Assembly (NCBI RefSeq): GCF_001487145.1
Contig: NZ_LN913016.1
Location: 1,178,001-1,242,000 of the forward strand
DNA: 64,000 nucleotides
Origin: Anaerococcus rubeinfantis
GTDB taxonomy: Bacteria > Bacillota > Clostridia > Tissierellales > Peptoniphilaceae
Reading direction: 5' to 3'
In this document: one piece after another, positions 1-8,025 of the stretch
Numbering within the stretch: position 1 is the stretch's first letter
Layout: each line of letters begins with the position of its first letter
Program-made: the position numbers and the translations under genes
The notes under the pieces: generated by a model
The model's database searches: none
Told to the model about the DNA's origin: nothing
What the model saw: the letters and a program-made list of their open reading frames with translations, nothing else

Positions 1-1192
1 TATCTTGAGTTTTTCCGTCATGGCCAATATCTTTTAAATGAATATTTACTGCATCCTTTATCACAATTTCGTTTAATTTAAGGCAAAAGGCTTCTGCCAA
101 TTTAAAGGCATTTGATTTGGTTCTCTTGCTTGTTCCAAAAGCTGGCATGGTGTATAAAAGAATATTTTCTTTTGGAAGGTCCATTTTTTCAAAAGCTTTA
201 ACTATAAATAAAAGTGCCATAGTAGAATCAAGTCCACCACTTAGACCTAAAATGACTTTTTTACAAGAAATAGCTTCCATTCTTTGAATTAAAGCTCTTG
301 TAACTATATCAAAGGTGTCTTCTACATAAAGCTTTTTCTCATTTAATAGATATGGATATTTATCAATATTTTCTAAGTCTGCTTCATTTTCAAAATGATG
401 GCCTTCAGAAAAAATTTCCTCATTTATTTCAAATGGATAAACAAAATCTACTTTTTTATCTCTATCACATTTTATAATTTTTCCATTTTGCGCAATAATA
501 TTTAAACCCTCGTATACAAAATCTGTTGAGCTTTCTCCAAGCCCTGTGCTTGAAAATAGGTAAATTGTATCTTGTGATAGGAATTTTATCTTATCTTCGA
601 TAGCTTTTTTTGAACCAATATATCTTGTTTTTGCTGATGGATTTAAAATTATATCAATAGCATTATTAGCTTTTGAAATTTGGGAATCAGAAATAATCTT
701 CTCTTCATTTTCTCCAATACTTAGAGCAATTTTTACTCCGTCAATTTCTACAAAAGACTTATTATAAATATATATATAATCATCTTTTACACTAATAAAT
801 TCTTCTTCAGGGATATCAAAAATATATTTTTCATGATCTTTGAAATTATCTTTAAAAAATCCCCCAATAATATCCCCATTTTTTATTAAAAATACCATAT
901 CAATTATTTTTCTTCCCTTTTTAACAGGAAGACCAACTGAAAATAAGGTATCAATATCCTTAGAGAATTTTTTTAAATCATCTAGGGCGTCTAGTGATGA
1001 ATTTAAAATATCATCATTTTTAAATCCATGGTAAAGACTTGCTCCTGTAAGAGAAAGTTCTGGAAAAAGTAAAATATTTACCAAATCATCATTGGCTTTT
1101 TTTACTATTTCTTTTATTTTTTTCTTATTGTAGGATACATCCCCAACTTTTATTTTAAAATTTTCTGCTCTTAATTTTAAATTTTTTTTCAT
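1..1192 (-). CDS. nadE: NAD+ synthase with glutaminase-like N-domain (partial, 3' end outside window)
   Basis: Amidates nicotinic acid adenine dinucleotide to NAD+ in the cytoplasm. The first 397 codons are present, starting at ATG 1192; the gene runs off the left edge. The N-terminal ~260 residues are a nitrilase-fold (glutaminase) domain with the FPELSLTG motif carrying the usual Glu at about residue 45. The synthetase domain begins near residue 290 and has the PP-loop LSGGLDST (about 317-324) and a later GHDGKTQD. The N-domain looks degenerate: where the family has ICEDLW with the nucleophilic Cys, this protein reads SIGENEE, so Gly160 (codon GGA) replaces the Cys, and the segment around the catalytic Lys is shortened. 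The synthetase half looks intact. I infer an ammonia-dependent enzyme with a relic glutaminase domain. Confidence 0.88.
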   Translation of the reverse strand, partial: MKKNLKLRAENFKIKVGDVSYNKKKIKEIVKKANDDLVNILLFPELSLTGASLYHGFKNDDILNSSLDALDDLKKFSKDIDTLFSVGLPVKKGRKIIDMVFLIKNGDIIGGFFKDNFKDHEKYIFDIPEEEFISVKDDYIYIYNKSFVEIDGVKIALSIGENEEKIISDSQISKANNAIDIILNPSAKTRYIGSKKAIEDKIKFLSQDTIYLFSSTGLGESSTDFVYEGLNIIAQNGKIIKCDRDKKVDFVYPFEINEEIFSEGHHFENEADLENIDKYPYLLNEKKLYVEDTFDIVTRALIQRMEAISCKKVILGLSGGLDSTMALLFIVKAFEKMDLPKENILLYTMPAFGTSKRTKSNAFKLAEAFCLKLNEIVIKDAVNIHLKDIGHDGKTQD

Positions 1193-1240
1193 AATATCCC
1201 TCGAATTTCTAAACTTATAAATATTATTATAATAGATTTA

Positions 1241-1270
1241 CAAAAAAACTGCCACAGTTTCCTGTGGCAG
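1241..1270 (-). terminator. Intrinsic terminator after the flavodiiron gene
   Basis: A 9-bp perfect stem, CTGCCACAG/CTGTGGCAG, is followed on the minus strand by a run of seven U. It lies 15 bases past the stop of the flavodiiron gene and separates it from nadE. Confidence 0.9.
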
Positions 1271-1284
1271 AATTGAATTTATTT

Positions 1285-2526
1285 TTATTTCTTTTGGTCT
1301 TTAGCTTTTTGAACTTCTTCTCTTCTTTTCTTCATTGATTCGAAAATTCCATCAACTAAAGCATCCATGTCTGGTTCTTTTGCAGATTTTAATGATGAAA
1401 CTATATTAACTTGTTCTGGAAGAACATCGATTAATTTCATTTCTTCATCCAAGAATTTTTCCATTTTATCTGCTGCTGTTGGAGCCCAAGATCCGTTATC
1501 CATCAATGAAATTGCTCTGTTTTGTACGTTTAGAGCTGCCATATCATGGATAAAGTCTTTCATTTTTGGATAAATTCCAAGGTTATATGTTACTGATGCA
1601 AGAACTATATTTGAATATTTAAATGCATCTGCAATTAGGTAAGATACATCTGTACTTGAAACATCTCTTAGAGAAATATTTGTCATTCCTCTTTCAGCAA
1701 GTTTTGAAGCTAGTGCTTGAGCTGCATATTCTGTATTTCCATACATTGATGCATAAGCAATCAATACACCTTCTTCTTCTGGTTGATAGCTTGACCATTT
1801 ATCATATTTATCTAAAATATAGCCAAAATCTTTTCTCCAAACTAGTCCGTGAAGTGGGCAGATATATTTAATATCAAGTCCAGCTGCTTTTTTAAGAACT
1901 GCTTGAACAAAAGTACCATATTTACCAACTATATTTGTGTAATATCTTCTTCCTTCATCTAACCAATCTCTGTCCCAATTTACTTCATCAGCAAAAAGTC
2001 TTCCGTCATTAGATTTAAATGATCCAAAAGCATCTGCTGAGAATAGAACTTTGTCAGTTAAATCATATGTCATTAAAACTTCTGGCCAGTGAACCATTGG
2101 AGCTTCTACGAATGTATATTCGTGTTTACCAAATGAGATTGAATCTCCTTCTTTAACTTCTATATATCTATCATCTACGTGATAACCAAATTGTCTCATG
2201 AATAATATAGCTTTTTCACTTGCTATAATTTTTACATTTGGATAGTAGTGTAGCATTAATTCAATTGCTGAACAGTGGTCTGGTTCCATGTGTTGGATAA
2301 TCATATAATCAAGGTCACGATCTCCAAGAACTCTAGATACATTTAAAATATATTCTCTTGTAATTGACCAGTCAACTGAATCTATTAAAACTGTTTTTTC
2401 ATCCATTAAAAGGTATGAGTTGTATGAAACTCCGTCTATAGGAAAAATATTTTCAAATAGAGCAAGTCTTCTGTCATCTCCACCTACATAATATAAGTCG
2501 TCTGTAACTTTTCTAACTGTATACAT
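1285..2526 (-). CDS. fprA: Flavodiiron protein (O2/NO reductase, FprA type)
   Basis: Cytoplasmic flavoprotein that reduces O2 to water (or NO to N2O) with electrons from rubredoxin or a related donor. 413 residues, normal length for class A. The N-terminal metallo-beta-lactamase-like domain has the di-iron ligands H79, E81, D83 and H84 (HMEPDH), H146, D165 and H226. A flavodoxin domain starts near residue 252 with the FMN-loop motif SMYGNTEYAA. A ribosome site (AGGAGG) precedes the ATG. It begins 12 bases after the acyl-CoA dehydrogenase/EtfA/rubredoxin-like fusion gene, so the two are almost certainly one operon, and the fusion may be its electron donor. A frameshifted paralog lies at 4837-6050. 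The domain call is secure; preference for O2 over NO is inferred from the anaerobic context. Confidence 0.95.
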   Translation of the reverse strand: MYTVRKVTDDLYYVGGDDRRLALFENIFPIDGVSYNSYLLMDEKTVLIDSVDWSITREYILNVSRVLGDRDLDYMIIQHMEPDHCSAIELMLHYYPNVKIIASEKAILFMRQFGYHVDDRYIEVKEGDSISFGKHEYTFVEAPMVHWPEVLMTYDLTDKVLFSADAFGSFKSNDGRLFADEVNWDRDWLDEGRRYYTNIVGKYGTFVQAVLKKAAGLDIKYICPLHGLVWRKDFGYILDKYDKWSSYQPEEEGVLIAYASMYGNTEYAAQALASKLAERGMTNISLRDVSSTDVSYLIADAFKYSNIVLASVTYNLGIYPKMKDFIHDMAALNVQNRAISLMDNGSWAPTAADKMEKFLDEEMKLIDVLPEQVNIVSSLKSAKEPDMDALVDGIFESMKKRREEVQKAKDQKK

Positions 2527-2538
2527 ATATTCCTCCTA

Positions 2539-4470
2539 CTACTTTCTATCTTCTGGTACATCCATTTTAATGAATTGATCTTTAGCTTCTCCTGAAACTG
2601 GTGAAACCCATGAATCTGGTAGTTTGTCAAATGGTGTTCCTGGTTCAATTCCATTTTCTGGATCTCCTTCTTCAGGATTGTATTCATATCCAGAACCTAA
2701 ATCTACATAGATTGGATTTGTAGGAGCCATTTTTCTTGGTTTAGATCTTTTTATTTTCTTCATTGGTGGTGCTGGTTTCTTTTCCTCACCATTATCTAAT
2801 TCTTTAATTAGAAGTGGAAGAATTTCCATAGCATCTCCAACTATACCATAGTCACAGTTGTTGAAAATTGGTGCATTTTTAGAATTGTTAATTGCAACTA
2901 TTGTTGATGCATTTTTGATTCCCTTTAAGTGTTGTCCTGCTCCAGATACACCTACACCAATGTATAAGTTTCCTTTAAATGTTTGTCCACTCATACCAAC
3001 GTATCTATTAATGTCAACATATTTTAGAGTTTCTGCAACTGGTCTTGATGATGAAATAGCTGCTCCTGCTTGGTAAGCTAAATCTTCAATTAATTTCATA
3101 TTAGCTTTTTCGCCAATACCACGACCTGCTACAACTATTCTTTCAGCATCAGGAATTGGAGTATAAGGATTAATTCCTACAGTGAAGTCGTATCCGTCCT
3201 TTTTAAGTGCTGCCACAAGGTTTTTAACTGCTTCCTTAGGATCTCCCTCATAGATTTCTCCTTTTCTGACTCCTGCGATGGGTCCAGATTTTTTGTTTGA
3301 TCCAACAGCTTTAACCTTTGGTGCTCTACCTACTGTGTGAGCTCCAACAACTACTCTCATTATTTCATTTGTACCTTCGTAGATTTGTGTGATTTTAGAA
3401 TCTCTGTAGAATCTTTCAACATCGATTCCTTTAATAAATCCAGATCCACCATACATTTGTAGAGCTTCGTTAGTAATCTTTGATGCAAGATCTGATGCAA
3501 ATTGTTTAGCCATAGCTGCATCTGCAGAATATCTTTCGTGATTTTCTTTTAATTCAGCTGCAGAATAAATCATAAGTCTTGCAGCTTTCAAATAAGTTGC
3601 CATATCAGCAAGTTTAAATGTGTTAGCTTGAAGGTGAGCTATTGGCATACCAAATTGTTCTCTTTCTTTTGCATATGAAAGAGCTGATTCATAAGCACCT
3701 TGGGCAATACCTAAAGCTTGAGAAGCTATACCAATTCTACCACCATCAAGAGTTGCCATAGCAATCTTAAATCCTTGTCCTTCTTTTCCAAGAAGATTTT
3801 CTTTTGGAACTTTTACATTATCAAAATGTAATTCAGCAGTACATGATGATCTAATACCTAATTTATCATAGTGATCAGAACATGTGAAACCTTCCATACC
3901 TTTTTCAACAATAAATGCTGAAATACCATGAGTTCCAATTCCTGGAGTTGTTACTGCAAATACTACATATGTATCTGCTTTTGGAGCGTTTGTAATAAAT
4001 ATTTTTTTACCATTTAAAATATATCTTTCGCCGTCTAAATCAAGTTCAGCTGTTGTTTCTGTTCCACCAGCGTCACTTCCTGCGTTTTCTTCTGTTAATC
4101 CAAATGCACCAATCTTTTCACCTTTTGCTAAAGGAACAAGATATTTTTTCTTTTGTTCTTCAGTACCAAAAGCAAAAATTGGCCATGAACCTAAAGATGT
4201 ATGTGCAGAACAAATTACTCCAACACCACCATCTACTCTTGATAATTCTTCAACTGTGATCGCATAGCTCATTACGTCTAAGCCTTGACCACCGTATTTC
4301 TTAGGATAAGGAATTCCTAAAAATCCTAATTCTCCCATTTCCTTTACAATTTCGTCAGGAAATTCGTTGTTTTGGTCAAGCTCAAAAGCAATTGGTTTTA
4401 CTTTTTCTTCAGCAAATTCTCTGACTTTTTTACGTAAAGCTTCATGCTCATCTGTTGTTTTAAAAAGCAT
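2539..4470 (-). CDS. Acyl-CoA dehydrogenase / EtfA C-domain / cysteine-less rubredoxin fusion
   Basis: 643-residue fusion. Residues 1-380 are an acyl-CoA dehydrogenase of the butyryl-CoA type: FAD and substrate motifs such as [12 protein letters not shown], with catalytic Glu365 in IYEGTNEI. Residues about 405-558 match the FAD-binding C-terminal domain of EtfA ([10 protein letters not shown], then [13 protein letters not shown]) without the EtfA N-domain. A Pro/Lys-rich linker (about 561-586) leads to a rubredoxin-like domain (587-637) that keeps [15 protein letters not shown] and LPDSWV..V but has D590, S593, S623 and S626 where rubredoxins have the four iron-binding Cys. It therefore should not bind iron. 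ATG 4470 follows AGGAGG. Related dehydrogenase-EtfA-rubredoxin fusions exist in anaerobes, from memory. Operonic with the flavodiiron gene, it probably passes electrons from an acyl-CoA or NADH toward O2 reduction; the substrate is unknown. Confidence 0.88.
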   Translation of the reverse strand: MLFKTTDEHEALRKKVREFAEEKVKPIAFELDQNNEFPDEIVKEMGELGFLGIPYPKKYGGQGLDVMSYAITVEELSRVDGGVGVICSAHTSLGSWPIFAFGTEEQKKKYLVPLAKGEKIGAFGLTEENAGSDAGGTETTAELDLDGERYILNGKKIFITNAPKADTYVVFAVTTPGIGTHGISAFIVEKGMEGFTCSDHYDKLGIRSSCTAELHFDNVKVPKENLLGKEGQGFKIAMATLDGGRIGIASQALGIAQGAYESALSYAKEREQFGMPIAHLQANTFKLADMATYLKAARLMIYSAAELKENHERYSADAAMAKQFASDLASKITNEALQMYGGSGFIKGIDVERFYRDSKITQIYEGTNEIMRVVVGAHTVGRAPKVKAVGSNKKSGPIAGVRKGEIYEGDPKEAVKNLVAALKKDGYDFTVGINPYTPIPDAERIVVAGRGIGEKANMKLIEDLAYQAGAAISSSRPVAETLKYVDINRYVGMSGQTFKGNLYIGVGVSGAGQHLKGIKNASTIVAINNSKNAPIFNNCDYGIVGDAMEILPLLIKELDNGEEKKPAPPMKKIKRSKPRKMAPTNPIYVDLGSGYEYNPEEGDPENGIEPGTPFDKLPDSWVSPVSGEAKDQFIKMDVPEDRK

Positions 4471-4516
4471 ATATTCCTCCTAAAAAATATAATATCCATT
4501 TTTGTTTTACAATATA

Positions 4517-4545
4517 ATTCTATACTGAAAATGTTTTTTTGTCAA
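4517..4545 (-). promoter_or_regulatory. Sigma-A promoter of the fusion dehydrogenase/flavodiiron operon
   Basis: On the minus strand TTGACA (4540-4545) is separated by 17 bases from TAGAAT (4517-4522), about 45 bases before the start codon at 4470. This is a near-consensus housekeeping promoter. Confidence 0.75.
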
Positions 4546-4836
4546 CACAATTTATTTTTATAAAGATTACTAATAAAGATAAAATTGAATTGCAATATAT
4601 GAATATGTAAAACATCTACACTTAATATATAACCTAAAATCCTTTATTTAATCAAAATTATTTAAATTTTTCCAAAAAAATTATAAATTTAAAATAAAAT
4701 CAAAAATTTAAAATCTATGAAAAAGTTTTCTAAGCTAAATATTAAAATTTAAACAATATTAGCTTATATCGTGTATTTAATTTTATATTTAATAAGGTAT
4801 AATAATCCTAGCGATAATAATAATTTTGGAGGTTAT
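4546..4836. other. Gene-free divergent intergenic stretch
   Basis: Very AT-rich, with no credible coding frame. It holds the upstream region of the minus-strand operon and the leader of the second flavodiiron gene. A perfect -10 box TATAAT is at 4798-4803 on the plus strand without a clear -35, and the ribosome site TTTTGGAGG comes just before ATG 4837. I see no operator or RNA structure. Confidence 0.5.
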
Positions 4837-6050
4837 ATGCAATTTATAAAAAAAGTTTATGACAATATTTATTGGGTTGGAGCCAATGATAGGGGCTTAA
4901 AAAGATTTGAAAATATGTTTACCCTACCAAATGGTGTAACTTACAATTCATATATTATAAAAGATGAAAAAAATGTTTTGATGGATGGATCTGATTCTTC
5001 TGTAATAAGAACTTACCTTGATAATGTCAAAGAAGCTCTTGATGGAGAAGATTTAGATTATATTATTGTTCAACATATGGAACCTGATCATTGTGGATCA
5101 ATTGATTTCATTTTAGATAAATATCCTAATTGTAAATTTGTTGGAAACCAAAAAACAATTAAATTTTTCCACCAATTCTATCCAAATGACAAATATGATG
5201 AAAGTAGATTTGTTGAAATTAAAGATGGCGATGAGTTAAATATTGGAAAAAGAAATCTAAAATTTGTTTTTGCTCCAATGGTTCACTGGCCAGAAGTTTT
5301 CATGACTTATGAAACTACAGAAGGTTTATTCTTCTCAGCTGATGCCTTTGGTTCATTTGATGTTTTGGAAGGTCACATTTCTGCAAAGCACTATATCAAA
5401 AAAGAATCTTGGCTAGATGAAAATAGAAGATATTATATAAATATAGTTGGAAAACAAGGAAAAATGGTTACAAATCTTATTAAAAAGTTTCAGATTTTGA
5501 AATCAATGCAATCCTCCCTCTTCATGGACCAGTATATGATGACAAAGAATCCATTGAATTTATCCTAGATAAATACGATAAATGGGCAAACTTCAAACCA
5601 GAAACAAAGGGTGTAGAAATTGTATTTTCTTCAATGTATGGAAATACAGAATTAGCAGCTGATATTTTAGCATCAAAACTTGATGAGCTTGGGGTTGAAG
5701 ATATAAAATTATATGACGTGTCTGATACCGACTTTTCATATATAATAGCTGATGCTCACAAATATTCAAACCAAGTATTTGTTGCAATGAACTATAATGC
5801 AGGACTATATCACAAAATGGATGCCCTTTTAAGAGAATTAGTTGGAACAGGATATCAAAATAGACACATTTCCTTCATCCACAATTATTCATGGGGTGGA
5901 AGATCTCTTGAACAAGCTAAAGAAATCCTTGAAAAAGGAAAACATGAATATGTTGGAGAAGATTTCATAATTAATTCTTCAATGAAAAATGATCAAGTAA
6001 AAACTTTAGAAGATTTAGCTAAGGCTATTAAAGAAGATTTAGACAAGTAA
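4837..6050 (+). pseudogene. Second flavodiiron protein, frameshifted
   Basis: Paralog of the 1285-2526 gene: O2/NO reductase with a di-iron and a flavodoxin domain. The start is ATG 4837, behind GGAGG. The di-iron half has the HMEPDH signature and MVHWPEVFMTY. The frame breaks in the A5 run at 5482-5486: one extra A would restore LIKKVSDFEINAILPLHG, and reading then continues through SSMYGNTELAAD to the stop at 6048-6050, giving about 404 residues. Apart from the missing base there is no decay, so the event is recent or a sequencing error in a homopolymer. As written, the first frame ends at 5568, before the last His ligand and the whole FMN domain, so the product would be inactive. Programmed -1 slippage is possible but the site (T AAA AAG) is a poor match to strong slippery heptamers. 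Confidence 0.85.
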
Positions 6051-6063
6051 AAAAATATTTAAA

Positions 6064-6087
6064 AGATGCGAATTCGCATCTTTTTTT
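6064..6087 (+). terminator. Intrinsic terminator of the second flavodiiron gene
   Basis: The palindrome GATGCGAATTCGCATC is followed by seven T, 14 bases after the stop. Confidence 0.88.
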
Positions 6088-6091
6088 GTAC

Positions 6092-6118
6092 AAAAAAAGA
6101 GCATATTTCTATGCTCTT
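6092..6118 (-). terminator. Intrinsic terminator of the hydrogenase gene
   Basis: Minus strand: the stem AAGAGCATA/TATGCTCTT with a short loop, followed by a U run. It lies 8 bases past the hydrogenase stop. Confidence 0.88.
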
Positions 6119-6125
6119 AATTTCT

Positions 6126-7634
6126 TCAGTCTTTTGGTTTATCTTCTTCTGGGATGTTTTTGTTATCGTATGGGGATTTGTAGATTGATTCTTTGGCAAA
6201 TTGTTTTACTGCTTTGCCTGTTTTTATTTCTGAAATTAAGGTTCCAGGACCTCCAACGCATCCTCCAACGCATGCCATTCCTTCTAATAAAAGTCCGTCT
6301 TTTCTTCCAAGTTTTGCCATTTGGGCAAGTTTTACGCAATCGGCAAGGCCTTCTGCTTTTTCTACTTTTACATCTAAATCTGGATTTATTTCTGCAATTC
6401 TTCTTTTTACTGCTTCGGCTACTCCTCCGCTTACTGCATAATTTCTTCCAGTTTCTGATGCATCTTGCCAATCTTCTTCGATTTCTATTTCTGCAGGATC
6501 TATATCTTTTGCCAAGAACATTCCCATTAGCTCTTCATAAGTTATAACGTAGTCTATAGTTTCTGCAACTTCTGGTCTTCTTGCTTCTAGTTTTTTGGAA
6601 ATACATGGACCTATGAAGGCTACTTGAGTTTTTTCATCCATTTTTTTGATATGTTTTCCAGAATAAATCATTGGTGTTGATGATTCTGAAATTTTATCAT
6701 TTATTTCTGGGAATTTTTTCTTTACCATTAATTTCCAAGAATAGCAGCAAGATGTTCCCATAAATGGAATTTTTTCTGGAACACTTTCAACGTATTCGTG
6801 AGCTTCGTTTAGGGTTGTAAGGTCTGCCCCAAGTCCTACTTCGATTACATCTTTAAATCCTAATTTTTTTATTGCTTCTTTTATTTGAACTGGGCTTGCC
6901 ATTTGTCCAAATTGTCTTACAAATGATGGGGCTACAATTGCATAAACGTGTTCATTTGTATTTAAAGCTTTTGCCAATTGGTAAATTTCTGTTTTATCTG
7001 AAATTGCTCCAAATGGACAAGCGGTTATACATCTTCCACATGCTACGCACTTATCATCATCAATTTCTGCCCTACCTAGTTTGTCGCTTTTTATAGCTTT
7101 TACTCCACAGGCTTCTGCGCATGGTCTTTTTGTGTGAGCAATTGAATTATATGGGCAAGCTTGAACGCATTTTCCACATTTTATACATTTATCTTGGTCT
7201 ATTATTGATCCTTTTGATGTATAGGTAATAGCATTTTTTGGACACACATTTACACATGGGTGAGCAATACAAGCCCTACAAGTATTTGTAACTTCTACTC
7301 TATTTTCAGGACAAGCTTCACAGGCAATTTTTATTACTGAAACAAGAGGTGGTTCATATTTTTTTATATCATAATCTTCATCATCCAAGCCGTCAGTAAT
7401 TGCTCCTGTATTGTCTGCAGTTCTTGCGTGAAGTCCTACTCCCATTCTTAGTCTTTCGCCCATTACGGCTCTTTCTCTAAAAATATTTTCCCTATATGAT
7501 GCTTCTTCTCCTGGAAGTATTTCAAAAACTTCTGTTGCTATGTCATAAATTGGCCTATTTTCAAAAGCAATTTTCGCTATATGTTCAAAGGCCATTCTTC
7601 TAATATTTAATATATTTATGTATGTTTCTTTCAT
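6126..7634 (-). CDS. [FeFe] hydrogenase, group B-like, with 4Fe-4S ferredoxin domain
   Basis: Catalyses H2 production or oxidation with ferredoxin-level electrons. 502 residues. Ferredoxin-type cysteine clusters lie at about 119-131 (CRAC..PCVNVCP), 150-160 (CIKCGKCVQACP) and 196-206 (CVACGRCITACP), with further Cys at 105-108 and 172-176. The H-cluster domain has L1 TSCCYSW (294-300), L2 GPCISKKLE (342-350) and L3 EGMACVGGCVGGPG (451-464). GPC in L2 and GGPG in L3 fit my memory of group B monomeric enzymes rather than the MPC/GGG pattern of group A. Tyr298 stands where L1 usually has Pro. It is followed upstream by the small [2Fe-2S] gene (34-base gap), a likely partner. Direction of catalysis in vivo is not known. 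Confidence 0.9.
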   Translation of the reverse strand: MKETYINILNIRRMAFEHIAKIAFENRPIYDIATEVFEILPGEEASYRENIFRERAVMGERLRMGVGLHARTADNTGAITDGLDDEDYDIKKYEPPLVSVIKIACEACPENRVEVTNTCRACIAHPCVNVCPKNAITYTSKGSIIDQDKCIKCGKCVQACPYNSIAHTKRPCAEACGVKAIKSDKLGRAEIDDDKCVACGRCITACPFGAISDKTEIYQLAKALNTNEHVYAIVAPSFVRQFGQMASPVQIKEAIKKLGFKDVIEVGLGADLTTLNEAHEYVESVPEKIPFMGTSCCYSWKLMVKKKFPEINDKISESSTPMIYSGKHIKKMDEKTQVAFIGPCISKKLEARRPEVAETIDYVITYEELMGMFLAKDIDPAEIEIEEDWQDASETGRNYAVSGGVAEAVKRRIAEINPDLDVKVEKAEGLADCVKLAQMAKLGRKDGLLLEGMACVGGCVGGPGTLISEIKTGKAVKQFAKESIYKSPYDNKNIPEEDKPKD

Positions 7635-7668
7635 TATTCTTATCTTCCTTACAAATCTTTTTCAAATA

Positions 7669-7959
7669 TTAATTAAATTTATCTTCAAAGGCCGTATCTA
7701 ATATGTATTCCATTATTACTTCTGTTTTGGCATTTGTAAATACTTTTCCATTTACAAGTACAACTGGTGCATTTTTTTTATTTTTTTTGCACTCATTATT
7801 GCATGTTATCATTTCTATTTCAAGTTCTATATCTTGAATGTCTAAGTCCCCTTTATAGAGTCTATCATTAAATTCTTCTACAAAATTTGATAATCTGTTA
7901 TAAATTATGTCCGATCCTAGCATAGTGCATCTTGCGCCTGCACAAACTTCTATTTTCAT
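7669..7959 (-). CDS. NuoE-like [2Fe-2S] thioredoxin-fold ferredoxin
   Basis: 96-residue electron carrier. Cys6, Cys11, Cys53 and Cys57 (CAGARC and CNNEC) make the four-Cys pattern of thioredoxin-like [2Fe-2S] proteins, as in NuoE/HydC C-domains, but the usual N-terminal helical region is absent. LVNGKVF and a C-terminal helix complete the fold. It is the first gene of the pair with the [FeFe] hydrogenase, so it probably carries electrons to or from that enzyme; a stand-alone redox role is the alternative. A TATAAT-like element lies in the 66-base gap upstream. Confidence 0.85.
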   Translation of the reverse strand: MKIEVCAGARCTMLGSDIIYNRLSNFVEEFNDRLYKGDLDIQDIELEIEMITCNNECKKNKKNAPVVLVNGKVFTNAKTEVIMEYILDTAFEDKFN

Positions 7960-8025
7960 ATCTACTCCTTATAAATTTTAATAATTACTCATAACAATTA
8001 TAACAAATAAAATAGAAAAATGAAA

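Noticed and set aside
5478-5495. Programmed -1 frameshift to make a full flavodiiron protein
   Set aside because: The site is T AAA AAG, a weaker match than A AAA AAG for tandem slippage. No stimulatory hairpin or internal ribosome site was evident, and other flavodiiron genes, including the one at 1285, do not need it.
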